A stretch of DNA of 7,583 bases, taken from the NCBI GenBank assembly GCA_023429545.1, contig JAEYUU010000774.1:1-7583 (forward strand), read 5' to 3'. A program made the translations under genes and the position numbers. Of this stretch, positions 1 through 6,608 are shown piece after piece (the first letter of the stretch is position 1; each line of letters begins with the position of its first letter). The notes below the pieces were generated by a model. The model worked only from the letters and a program-made list of their open reading frames with translations, had not been told where the DNA came from and made no database searches. Source of the stretch: Verrucomicrobiota bacterium (lineage in GTDB: Bacteria; Verrucomicrobiota; Verrucomicrobiia; Verrucomicrobiales; Verrucomicrobiaceae).

Positions 1-293
1 ACCCCAAGCTGGCCTATGTGCCGCACCAGCGGGGAGCCGTGGGGCATCACCATCATCTCGCCTTTTGCGCCCTGGATCGCGCGGATGTGGATCGTTTTTA
101 CGCGGAAGTCCTGCTGCCGTTGGAGGAGAAGGGGCTCTGTGTCATTGAAGACCCACCGTGCGACTGCCCCGAGTATGGCGAAGGGTATTACGCCACGTTC
201 TTCTCAGATCCAGACGGGCTGAAGTATGAGTTCGTGATCAATTCGAATCATCGAAAGCGAGTTGCGAAGACGCGCCATGATTCGATTCCCTGA
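1..293 (+). CDS. VOC family protein, 3' part only
   Basis: This is the C-terminal part of a vicinal-oxygen-chelate (glyoxalase I/bleomycin resistance/dioxygenase fold) protein. The reading frame is open from base 3 at the left edge, so the start lies outside the window and the in-frame GTG at 18 is probably internal. About 96 residues are visible. They start with a histidine run (GHHHHLAF) that fits the first strand of the second beta-alpha-beta module, where the family usually has a metal-binding His. They end with SDPDGLKYEFV, the typical closing strand, whose Glu is the usual last metal ligand. Between them is a helix (DRADVDRFYAEVLLPLEEKG). VOC proteins are small cytoplasmic metalloenzymes or binding proteins, and the substrate cannot be told from this half. 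The gene converges on the BNR propeller gene with 27 bp between the stops. A broken second copy of its 3' half lies at 2112-2309. Confidence 0.85.
   Translation, partial: PKLAYVPHQRGAVGHHHHLAFCALDRADVDRFYAEVLLPLEEKGLCVIEDPPCDCPEYGEGYYATFFSDPDGLKYEFVINSNHRKRVAKTRHDSIP
90..269 (+). repeat. Direct repeat, left copy (within VOC gene)
   Basis: This is the left member of a pair of direct repeats about 180 nt long, with the other at 2115-2294. They flank the propeller membrane protein gene with about 1.85 kb between them. Their length and near-perfect 50-nt core are enough to support homologous recombination that would delete the gene between them. They come from duplication of the VOC gene, not from a recognisable mobile element, as no terminal inverted repeats or transposase were seen. 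Confidence 0.75.
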
Positions 294-320
294 GAATCAG
301 GTGCATCGCGGAAACAACGG

Positions 321-1853
321 TCAACGCCACGGGAGGACATAAAGCGACGGCTCCGAGACGCTGGCTCCCGAGACGACATTGTAGTTCCGACCGCCCGATT
401 GCTGGTAGGTGCCGGTGCTGAAGGTGGACAAGGCATTTATGGTCACGAGTGCATGCACCCTGCCTTTCGCATCCAGCGCCAGAGAGGCGTGTCGAGCGTG
501 GTAGCGCTCCAGCACGGCGACCTCGCCTCCGGGGAGGTCCTTATGAAAGAAGGACTCGGAACGGGAGTTGCCCGTGAGCCCGCGAGGTGCTGACCACTTG
601 GAGCCATCGAAGGACAGCGCGGCCACGTCGGTACTATTGCCCAGGCCCCTCGGTCCGTTGCTCCACTGCACGGCCACATGAGCGACGCCTCCATTCCCGA
701 CGACGAGTTGGAAGTTCTCGATGGAGTCCTTGGGCCCGGGTCCGGTGAAGATGACGGTGTGCTTCCCAGTCTGCGGGTCGATGTCCCACAGCTCGGCCTT
801 CGATGTCGTGTCGAAGAAAGGAATGTGGATCACGTGAATGCGGCCAGTGGCGTCCGCAAACATCTGGGACGGATGGTTGAAGGTGTTGCGCGTCTGGAAC
901 TTCGGATCTGAGGCGACGGAGACAAGGGAGCCGTCGTGCCACAGAATCAGTTCCTGGACATTTTGAAATTTGCGCTCCGCCAGCAGTATCACCCCGCCCT
1001 TGTTGTCTGGAATGGCGCAGAGATTCGTGGGCCGATTGTACGTGGGATTGTCGGAGGAGATGCCATTTTCTGGAACGATGACGGTCCCATCTCCTCCGGT
1101 GGCCGGGCAATGCGCGACGATGCCGCCTTTTTCTCCCCAGACGACATGCAACGAGTTATCGACCGCATTGAACAGGGTAAAGCTGCAGACGCTGCTGACA
1201 GTGCCCACGGTCAGGATATCACCCCACGAGCTCCCGTTCCAGCGACGCAGCATGAGTGTCCCTTCGGTGTATCCGCCGGGGCCATCCAGGGTGGATTCGC
1301 TGTACACCATGCCATCTTTTCCGAAGCGAACCCAGGCGGCGAAAACATTTCCCTGCGCGTCCTTGCCCATCTGGGGATAGCCGGAGCCATTGCCGGTGCC
1401 ATCCTCGGAGATGGCTACGGGTGCAGACCAGGAGGCGCCGCCATCACGCGAGGTGCGGTGCCAGATGAAGACCGGCTTGCCATAGGTGGCCTTTTCCTGG
1501 AACACGGCGTGCCAGGTGCCATCCGGCCCGATGACGCACGCCGAGCCGGCAGCGTGGTTGAATTGAGACAGCTTGGTGCCGACTCCGAGGGAGTTGTCAG
1601 CCGCTCCGGTGCCTCCAGAGGACCCGTTCTGACTCGTGCTGGAACTGGACGAGGGCTTCTTGACGTTGATAAGGAACGCCGCAACGACAATCACCGCGAT
1701 CACGGCCAGGATCAGCGCACCTCCGCATCCCAGCGCCACGAACACGACCGTCTTGTTGGAATACTTTGTCGGCAGAGGGGGCACGGACGTGGATGGCGGC
1801 GGTGGAGGAAGAGGTGGCACATCAGGTATGGCAAAAATTTTGGTGCGCGCCAT
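321..1853 (-). CDS. Single-pass membrane protein with BNR/sialidase-like propeller
   Basis: This is a predicted 510-residue protein starting at the ATG at 1853-1851. The frame stays open to an upstream ATG at 2021 (566 residues). The extra 56 residues lack any domain signal and would put the membrane segment deep inside, so the inner start is preferred; neither start has a clear Shine-Dalgarno. Seen in order: a short proline-rich tail (residues 10-28, PPLPPPPP), a strong membrane helix (about 35-62), a Ser/Gly-rich linker (67-82), and a beta-rich domain to the end. That domain has a clear Asp-box (SRDGGASW, 135-142) and weaker relatives such as FDGSKWSAP near 415. DAxGxVH/IHV strand patterns recur at 165, 334 and 461, as in BNR/sialidase-like propellers. 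I infer a cytoplasmic N-terminus with the propeller in the periplasm or outside. I see no sialidase active-site pattern, so a binding or scaffold role is as likely as catalysis. The last residues (YVLPWR) end cleanly. Confidence 0.75.
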   Translation of the reverse strand: MARTKIFAIPDVPPLPPPPPSTSVPPLPTKYSNKTVVFVALGCGGALILAVIAVIVVAAFLINVKKPSSSSSTSQNGSSGGTGAADNSLGVGTKLSQFNHAAGSACVIGPDGTWHAVFQEKATYGKPVFIWHRTSRDGGASWSAPVAISEDGTGNGSGYPQMGKDAQGNVFAAWVRFGKDGMVYSESTLDGPGGYTEGTLMLRRWNGSSWGDILTVGTVSSVCSFTLFNAVDNSLHVVWGEKGGIVAHCPATGGDGTVIVPENGISSDNPTYNRPTNLCAIPDNKGGVILLAERKFQNVQELILWHDGSLVSVASDPKFQTRNTFNHPSQMFADATGRIHVIHIPFFDTTSKAELWDIDPQTGKHTVIFTGPGPKDSIENFQLVVGNGGVAHVAVQWSNGPRGLGNSTDVAALSFDGSKWSAPRGLTGNSRSESFFHKDLPGGEVAVLERYHARHASLALDAKGRVHALVTINALSTFSTGTYQQSGGRNYNVVSGASVSEPSLYVLPWR

Positions 1854-1972
1854 GGGAAACCCGACCCGTCGGAAAGGCAAACCCGAACTGAACGAATGCT
1901 TATTGGGAAATGCCTGATGTTCGTGTGTTCCCGACTCTGGCGTGTGGCTCTTCTTTGAGCCATCGTGAACCG

Positions 1973-2086
1973 ATGCAGCAACGTCTCCGTCAGTTCCTGG
2001 AAACCTATCACGGGAGTTCATTCCCGACGCGCTGCGAGACCACAGACGGCGCCATCCACGCGGTGAAGATGCGGGGGCAAGCGTGA
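1973..2086 (+). pseudogene. 37-codon fragment resembling the N-terminus of a HipA-like kinase
   Basis: This is a short ATG-started frame. It contains the segment GSSFPTRCETTDGAIHAVKM followed by RGQA and then a TGA. The pattern, a Gly-Ser-x-Pro turn, then an acidic DG hairpin, then a strand ending in K-F/M-RG, resembles what I remember of the start of HipA-like kinase-fold proteins, which continue with a Gly-rich loop. Here the frame stops just where that loop would begin. A one-base shift after RG gives only a few more codons before another stop. Nothing downstream looks like the rest of a kinase, because the sequence runs straight into a VOC gene tail. It is either a truncated remnant or a chance ORF, and the family match is from memory only. 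It overlaps the optional N-terminal extension of the minus-strand propeller gene, which weakly favours the shorter start there. Confidence 0.3.
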
Positions 2087-2111
2087 AGGTATAAAGGAAG
2101 CAGCAAGAAGA

Positions 2112-2309
2112 GGGGATCGGTTTTACGCGGAAGTCTTGCTTCCCCTGGCAGAGAAGTGGCTCTGCGGGATCGAGGATCCACCGTGCGACTGCCCCGAGTA
2201 TGGCGAAGGGTATTGCTCCACGTTCTTCTCAGATCCAGACGGGCTGAAGTATGAGTTCGTGATCAATCTGAATCATCGGAAGCGGGCGGCGGAGGCCGGG
2301 GCTCGGTGA
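2112..2309 (+). pseudogene. Truncated second copy of the VOC gene 3' half
   Basis: This frame is open from 2067 to the TGA at 2307-2309 but has no ATG, GTG or other credible start. From codon DRFYAEVLLPL onward it matches the VOC gene at the left edge: bases 2115-2294 align without gaps to 90-269, about 87% identical by hand count. That includes a perfect 37-nt block (2178-2214 versus 153-189) and a perfect 50-nt block (2218-2267 versus 193-242). Many differences are synonymous, so the two copies probably diverged as working paralogs before this one lost its 5' half. The metal-binding Glu strand (DPDGLKYEFV) remains, but the His-bearing strand is gone, so it should be non-functional even if translated. 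After the alignment the C-terminus differs (AGAR instead of RHDSIP). Confidence 0.8.
2115..2294 (+). repeat. Direct repeat, right copy (VOC remnant)
   Basis: This is the right member of the direct-repeat pair with 90-269. Similarity begins abruptly around 2112-2115. Upstream of that point the sequence is unrelated to the VOC gene, so this is the break point where the 5' half was lost or replaced. Confidence 0.75.
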
Positions 2310-2365
2310 TCAACGGCTTTGATTTCTTCGATCATTCCGGTGGCGTACGCCGTTGTGCATGACAA

Positions 2366-2396
2366 GTCGCGGCCCGCGAGCCGTGCGTTCCGCGAC
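2366..2396. repeat. 7-bp inverted repeat upstream of the cupin gene
   Basis: GTCGCGG (2366-2372) and CCGCGAC (2390-2396) form a perfect 7-bp GC-rich stem around a 17-nt spacer. A 10-bp perfect palindrome, GGCGTACGCC, sits just before it at 2342-2351. No U-tract follows on either strand, so an ordinary intrinsic terminator is unlikely. Either could be an operator for the cupin gene starting at 2469, but in GC-rich DNA such short symmetries also arise by chance. Confidence 0.25.
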
Positions 2397-2468
2397 AACA
2401 ATTGAGGCGCTGGACTTCGCTCCCGTTGCATCCAAAGGATCAGGAGGCAAAGAGCAGACATTCCGATC

Positions 2469-2903
2469 ATGAAACAGAACACCAGCACTCTCGCAGCCCT
2501 TTCTCTCTTTCTGCTCCTTCAATCTGGATGCGCGATGGCGCGACGCGAGGACGGCGGGAACGGAGCGGTCATCGTCTTCAAGGAACTCGTGAAGACCAGC
2601 AGGAGCTGGGATGGCAAACTATTGATCCCTTATCCGAAGGGCCAGCCTGAGATCACCATCCGGCGGGTAAGCATCCCCGCGGGCGCCCGGCTTGAAACCC
2701 ACAGCCACCCGATGATCAATGCCGGCGTGCTGCTGAGCGGAAAGCTCAAAGTCGTGACCCTGGACGGAAAGACGCTGCATCTGAAGGCAGGAGATCCCAT
2801 CGTGGAAGTGGTGAACACACTGCACTATGGGATCAATGAAGGCGATATGCCCGCGGAGATCGTCGTCTTCTATGCGGGCGCCGTTGGTGCGCAACACCCG
2901 TGA
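2469..2903 (+). CDS. Cupin-domain protein with lipoprotein-like signal
   Basis: This is a 144-residue protein. The N-terminus (MKQNTSTLAALSLFLLLQSGC) is a lysine start, a hydrophobic stretch and a lipobox-like site with Cys21. The Gln at -3 is unusual, so plain secretion is an alternative. Residues 60-138 form a single cupin barrel. Motif 1 is G72-ARLET-H78-S-H80-PMINAG, and motif 2 is G108-DPIVEVVNTL-H119-YGIN. The canonical motif-1 Glu is replaced by Asn84. The HxHP..NxG...G.L and EVVNT.H.G.N patterns match a subgroup of small bacterial cupins I recall with this substitution. H78, H80 and H119 could bind a metal, but the substrate is unknown. The ATG at 2469 is the only standard start in frame. 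A perfect AGGAGG at 2442-2447 is 21 nt upstream, too far for normal use. The protein would act in the periplasm or at the membrane. The nearest neighbours are unrelated, so it is probably transcribed alone. Confidence 0.82.
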   Translation: MKQNTSTLAALSLFLLLQSGCAMARREDGGNGAVIVFKELVKTSRSWDGKLLIPYPKGQPEITIRRVSIPAGARLETHSHPMINAGVLLSGKLKVVTLDGKTLHLKAGDPIVEVVNTLHYGINEGDMPAEIVVFYAGAVGAQHP

Positions 2904-3338
2904 TGTGCGGGTGCAGGTTACCGCGCCTGAAACACGCCACGGGATTTGTCGGAATTGATGAGCACATCGCGGATGCTGCCAATCCGGCATTTTCATTGAT
3001 TTGGCCGACGCCAGCATTCGAGGAGTTGCAGCCGAGTTTTCGTCTCAGTGGAAAAACCCATGCTCCAGAATAAGATTGGCATTCCCGGACGGCAGGGTAT
3101 CCTGAAAACGATCGCGCCAAGGCCATAAATCCTCGTGCGCCAACAGGTTGACATTGGACAGCCACTGCCAGCAGTCTCGCCTCCAGTTGTGTTTTTCCGG
3201 ACTCGTCTGTTTTCGATCATCCCGTCTCCAAAGTTCAGGGTTTCGTTTCAGTGGCTGCTGCCTGTCCGCGCCGTCCATGCAAGATGACCCGCGGCGCTGA
3301 CCTGCGAATCCCGAAGATCGCTACTCAATCGCCATCCC
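2904..3338. other. 435-bp stretch without a confident gene
   Basis: No ORF with a recognisable domain covers this gap. A minus-strand frame at 3045-3278 (77 codons) is Trp-rich and has reasonably coding-like codon choice (for example NWRRDCWQW and DLWPWRDRF). It lacks a Shine-Dalgarno and a family match, so it may be a small gene, a remnant or chance. A perfect TTGACA at 3148-3153 has no acceptable -10 box at 16-18 bp on the plus strand. I see no terminator after the cupin gene and no clear promoter before the gene at 3339. Confidence 0.5.
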
Positions 3339-4319
3339 ATGAAAACCATTCTACTGGTCCTGTTCACTGTGGCTGTTCCGGCCTTTGCAGACGGCCAGAC
3401 GCTCGCGCCTGAACTGGCGCCGCTCGCCACGAAATACAAAGCGGATGTGGCCGCACTCGAAGCCCAACGTTCCGCTGCCATCGCCAAGGCTCAAAGTTCC
3501 TACGCGACGGCCTTGGGCGCAGCGGAACGCTCTGCCACCACCGCAGGCAATGTGGCTGCCGTGGCGGCGATCACCACGGAGCGCACAGCCATCAGCAGCG
3601 GTCTGATGGCTCCGGGCTTTCCCGCGGGTTTGCCCAAGGAATTGCAGACGCCGCGCAAGGCGTATCTCGACGCCCTCGCCCGCATCAAGACAGCGGAAGC
3701 ACCCCGACGGCAGGCGCTCGACGCAGGCTACTTGCGCGCGCTCACAAATCTCAGCGCCGCTGCATCAAAAAATCCCGAACTCTCGAAGCAGGTGGAGGCC
3801 GAAAAGCAAAAGCTGCTGGCCAGCGCGCCAGGCGGCGGAAGCGGCTCCAAGCCAAGCGCGAAAAGTGCGGTGATCAATGGAACCTTCGACCTGGTGGACG
3901 CCGAGGGGCGGCCCAGCGGCTGGAGGATCGCTGAGGGGTTCAAGGTCGTGCGCGATGGAACGAACAGTGTCCTGCACGCTGGCGCCAAAGCGCCCGGCTA
4001 CGTGGCGGTCACCCAGGACATCCTGCTTCCGCCCAGAGCGAGGAACGTGACCCTGAGCGGCCGGGTCCGTGGAAAGTTGACGTCCCGCGCCCCGGATCAG
4101 GGTCATTTCGGCGCGAATATTGCCGCCGTGTACTTGAACAAGCAAGATGAGTCCACCAGCAACTGGCTGATGCTCGACGGAGGGACCGATGCGGATTGGA
4201 AAACGCTGAGCACCACGCAAAAGATTCCGGACGACATGAAAACGCTACAGGTGGTGCTGGTCCTGAAATACGTCTCCGGGGAATTCGACTTCGATGACAT
4301 CGAGGTTGAATTCCGGTGA
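3339..4319 (+). CDS. Secreted helical-hairpin protein with C-terminal carbohydrate-binding-like domain
   Basis: This is a 326-residue protein. A signal peptide is clear (MKTILLVLFTVAVPAFA, likely cut after residue 17). Residues about 21-162 are Ala/Glu/Lys-rich and almost entirely helical. They contain two similar units (about 31-87 and 108-161), each a long helix with a Y..AL core followed by a second helix ending in an ERT/EKQ segment. This module is common in exported proteins of Verrucomicrobia and Planctomycetes. A Gly/Ser linker (164-175) leads to a beta-rich domain (178-326) that begins INGTFDLVDAEGRPSGW and ends FDFDDIEVEFR. Those are typical edges of a CBM4/9- or galactose-binding-like jelly roll. 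I infer a periplasmic or extracellular structural or sugar-binding role, with no catalytic site. The ATG is chosen because it begins the signal peptide; there is no clear Shine-Dalgarno. It converges on the hydrolase gene at 4422. Confidence 0.78.
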   Translation: MKTILLVLFTVAVPAFADGQTLAPELAPLATKYKADVAALEAQRSAAIAKAQSSYATALGAAERSATTAGNVAAVAAITTERTAISSGLMAPGFPAGLPKELQTPRKAYLDALARIKTAEAPRRQALDAGYLRALTNLSAAASKNPELSKQVEAEKQKLLASAPGGGSGSKPSAKSAVINGTFDLVDAEGRPSGWRIAEGFKVVRDGTNSVLHAGAKAPGYVAVTQDILLPPRARNVTLSGRVRGKLTSRAPDQGHFGANIAAVYLNKQDESTSNWLMLDGGTDADWKTLSTTQKIPDDMKTLQVVLVLKYVSGEFDFDDIEVEFR

Positions 4320-4330
4320 AGGCGATGAGC

Positions 4331-4428
4331 GTGCTGAAGGAATCCGGAGCCGACCCAATGACAGGCCAAACGCTGGCAGTCGCCGCGCCTCGAACACGCA
4401 GTCAAGCAGCAGCAGCCTCCTTCAGCGC
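4331..4428. repeat. Long-range inverted repeat between convergent genes
   Basis: GTGCTGAAGGA (4331-4341) and TCCTTCAGCGC (4418-4428) can pair over 11 positions with one G-U. Nine pairs in a row are perfect, and the spacer is 76 nt. The right arm covers the stop codon of the minus-strand hydrolase, and the left arm is 11 nt past the stop of the plus-strand gene. Transcripts from either side could fold here. The long loop and missing U-tract argue against a standard terminator. Confidence 0.3.
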
Positions 4429-5855
4429 AGGCGCACCTCCGGGCTGGAAATCGTCAGCGTTGTCCCGGCTTCGGTGTGCCTGTGCACGGTGATCACATCC
4501 AGCGTCTTCACATCACCTTCGATGCTTGCCTCGCCTGTGTAAGTCGCCTTGCCTGTTTTCTGCAAGGGTACGGAGGTCCACGCATCAAACTCCATCTGCA
4601 TGGAGTAGTCGGGGTGGCGATTCACCGACCAGGACATCTCGTTGCCCTGTGGTTCAGCGCCATCGGGGAACACGACGCTGACCTTGAGACGATGCGTGTC
4701 CTTGTTCAGTTGCGCTGTCAGCTTGGGGGCTTCAATCAGACGGCGGGTGCCGAAGAAGTGGTGCATGGCAAAGGCATACAAATTGTCATTCACATCTGGC
4801 TGGGAAGCAGCGGGTTTGGTGAAGCCAGCCGCCTTGGCGCCGCCATGCTGGCCGCCTGGCATGATGTAGACTGGCAGTTGCGGGAACCTCTCGCCCAGCT
4901 CAATGAGCCCGGGGCTGACATTGTCGTTGGATCCCTGGCAGTAAAGAATGTCCACACCGCGCTTCTTCAAGGAATCCAGGTAGTTCGTGGTGCGGCAGAC
5001 TTCCCACGCGAGGCTGCTCGCGGCTTTGATGTCCGCCTCGTTCCAGCCCGCCGCTCGCACGGATTCCAGCGTCAGCCGCTCGTCGGAGCGAGCCTTCTGC
5101 CGCACCAGCATCGCCGCGCGTCCCTCCTCAGACATCTTGGAGAGGTACTCCTCGTTCATCTTCGCGATCCTGGGATCGAGCGTGCCCTCCACATATGGTC
5201 CTCCCGGACTGTCGATGATGGGTGCGACGACTGGCATCATCGCGGTGATGCGATCATCGGCGATGCAGGCTGCGGCGGCTCCCACGCCCCGCTTTGATCC
5301 GCCGGTGGACAGCACCTTCTTGGGCTGGAAGACGTCCTTCTCCGCGATCGCCGCCGTCAGCGCGCGCATGTCGCTCAAACCCCAGATCCACGCCGGGGTG
5401 TAGCGGGCATCCTTGGTCTTCACGAAGTGCTCTTCCATTTGGAGGTGCAATTGTCCGACGGGCTCCATATCCGTGATCGGAACCATGCCGATGAAGACGA
5501 GGCCAACGCCATGCTCCTTGAGCAGGCGCATCTTTGCTCCGGCGGGAATCGTGACCTTGGGCTGCAGCCCCGTGTTTTCGATGAGCACGTTCGTGCAAAC
5601 TGCGTCCGCGGGAGCCAGCATGCACACAGGGAGCCGCACTTTCTGCCCCGGCCACCATTCGCACACGGTAATCTCAACGAGTTTCGAGCGCAGTGACGGG
5701 TCCTTCGCCAGAGGTTTCCAATCTTCAATTACCCGCGTTTCGAGGGTCGAAGCGTTGCGCACCGAATCCATGTCATACCGACCGATGATGATCCCGGCAC
5801 GAGCGGATGATATCGTGACCAGGGCGCAGTACAGAAGAGCAGTGAGGAATTTCAT
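4422..5855 (-). CDS. Exported alpha/beta hydrolase, PhoPQ-activated (PqaA)-like
   Basis: This is a 477-residue protein. A signal peptide is visible at residues 1-20 (MKFLTALLYCALVTISSARA), so it acts in the periplasm or outside. The core is an alpha/beta hydrolase. The nucleophile elbow TGGSKRG has Ser187, followed by a helix and MMPVVAPIID. The likely acid is Asp311 in QGSNDNVSP, and the likely His is His337 in MPGGQHGG. The GxSKRG elbow and the following P-V strand are typical of the PhoPQ-activated pathogenicity-related (PqaA) family. Residues about 376-477 form a beta-rich C-terminal region, also seen in that family. The natural substrate of PqaA-like proteins is not established; ester or peptide hydrolysis is inferred from the triad only. 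A secreted sugar esterase is the main alternative. It is the last gene of a minus-strand cluster, 88 nt after the small secreted protein gene. No Shine-Dalgarno precedes the ATG, and the start is set by the signal peptide. Confidence 0.75.
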   Translation of the reverse strand: MKFLTALLYCALVTISSARAGIIIGRYDMDSVRNASTLETRVIEDWKPLAKDPSLRSKLVEITVCEWWPGQKVRLPVCMLAPADAVCTNVLIENTGLQPKVTIPAGAKMRLLKEHGVGLVFIGMVPITDMEPVGQLHLQMEEHFVKTKDARYTPAWIWGLSDMRALTAAIAEKDVFQPKKVLSTGGSKRGVGAAAACIADDRITAMMPVVAPIIDSPGGPYVEGTLDPRIAKMNEEYLSKMSEEGRAAMLVRQKARSDERLTLESVRAAGWNEADIKAASSLAWEVCRTTNYLDSLKKRGVDILYCQGSNDNVSPGLIELGERFPQLPVYIMPGGQHGGAKAAGFTKPAASQPDVNDNLYAFAMHHFFGTRRLIEAPKLTAQLNKDTHRLKVSVVFPDGAEPQGNEMSWSVNRHPDYSMQMEFDAWTSVPLQKTGKATYTGEASIEGDVKTLDVITVHRHTEAGTTLTISSPEVRLR

Positions 5856-5943
5856 GAAGATTGCCCTATACGTCGGTCATCGGCCGTTGCTCTCATCGAA
5901 CCAGGCTGGGGACGTGTCCCGGGCACAGGAGCAGCACGGCAGG

Positions 5944-6588
5944 TCACTTCGCCGCCGTCACCGTGAACGCCACGGATAGTTCCGCCGGCTTGCGAGTGGA
6001 AGGGCGCTCGTCCTTGGGCCAGTTGTCCTTGGGCTGTCCAGGGTCTTCAAACTTGCTGAACTCCAGCGTGTGAATGACACACCGTGCCTTGTAGCTGCCG
6101 GGTGCGAGGCGTCCGAGGTTCATCGCCTCCACCTGATAGAAGGTGAAGTTCTTGAAATACCTCCCGCGCCACACCACATGGTTCAGCACCACCACGAATT
6201 CGTTTCCGCGCCGCTCGATTCGCTCCACCCACACGCGATCATTGTCATCCAGTTGCTGCGTGCGGACCACGAGCCAGTGGTCGTCACTGACGGTGGCTTT
6301 GGCCTGCTCTCCGGCCATGGCATCGACCCAGTCGTCGAGTGTCTTTCCTGAGGGTTTTTGCTCCAATCGGGAGACCCGTTGAAGCCGGGGTGCATCGTTC
6401 CATTTGCCCGTGTCCCCACGGACCGCCTCACTGCGATCGCTCAAGGAGCCACGTTCGCCACGCTGCACCAGCACCCGGGTCCATGTGTCGCCGGAAGGTG
6501 GCTTCGCGGCCTTGGACTCCTGTGCCAAAAGAGGCGCGGACAGAACTGTCAGCACGGCCACCGTCGCTGTCATGCGGGCATATCTCAT
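5944..6588 (-). CDS. Small secreted protein of unknown function
   Basis: This is a 214-residue protein with no family I recognise. The signal peptide is clear (residues 1-22, with RYAR then a hydrophobic run ending SAPLLA before Gln). The mature part starts with a Lys/Pro-rich, charged segment. About 100-175 follows as a beta-rich region with strands around HWLVVRT, DRVWVERIER, NEFVVVLNHVVW and FYQVEAMNLGRLAPGSYKAR; the last resembles the end of an immunoglobulin-like or fibronectin-like sandwich. The tail is KPAELSVAFTVTAAK. The start at 6588 is chosen because GGGAG lies 5 nt upstream and the signal peptide begins there. An in-frame ATG at 6612 overlaps the stop of the propeller gene as ATGA and would add eight residues (MNHLKGAS), so coupled translation is possible. 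The frame stays open further upstream but lies inside the propeller gene. It is probably co-transcribed with the propeller gene before it and the hydrolase after it. Confidence 0.78.
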   Translation of the reverse strand: MRYARMTATVAVLTVLSAPLLAQESKAAKPPSGDTWTRVLVQRGERGSLSDRSEAVRGDTGKWNDAPRLQRVSRLEQKPSGKTLDDWVDAMAGEQAKATVSDDHWLVVRTQQLDDNDRVWVERIERRGNEFVVVLNHVVWRGRYFKNFTFYQVEAMNLGRLAPGSYKARCVIHTLEFSKFEDPGQPKDNWPKDERPSTRKPAELSVAFTVTAAK

Positions 6589-6608
6589 GGAAGCTCCCTT
6601 CAGGTGAT

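Noticed and set aside
51..62. Histidine run in the VOC fragment as a vector His-tag
   Set aside because: Only four His, with mixed codons, in the exact place where VOC proteins have a metal-binding His strand.
278..299. TGATTC...GAATCA inverted repeat at the VOC stop as a terminator
   Set aside because: Only 6 AT-rich pairs with a 10-nt loop and no U-tract on either strand.
1861..1872. CCGACCCGTCGG inverted repeat just upstream of the propeller start as an operator
   Set aside because: Five pairs around two bases in GC-rich DNA is expected by chance, and there is no second copy.
936..1958. 340-codon plus-strand ORF opposite the propeller gene
   Set aside because: It is a mirror of the real minus-strand gene, with no domain, a Arg/Gly/Ala-biased composition and no signal or motif. 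The opposite strand has an Asp-box, a membrane helix and coherent strands.
2273..2488. 71-codon minus-strand ORF with a hydrophobic start
   Set aside because: The hydrophobic residues come from antisense of the cupin start and upstream DNA. There is no Shine-Dalgarno, no domain, and it runs into the VOC remnant.
3148..3153. Perfect TTGACA as a promoter -35 box for the gene at 3339
   Set aside because: No -10-like hexamer at the right spacing, and the site is almost 190 bp from the start codon.
4476..5297. 273-codon plus-strand ORF inside the hydrolase gene
   Set aside because: It is the antisense of an alpha/beta hydrolase with an intact triad and signal peptide. The plus-strand translation has no recognisable feature.
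5908..5920. GGGAC/GTCCC hairpin in the 88-nt gap before the hydrolase gene
   Set aside because: Five pairs with a two-base loop, or four with a four-base loop, and no T-run; too weak to call a terminator or attenuator.
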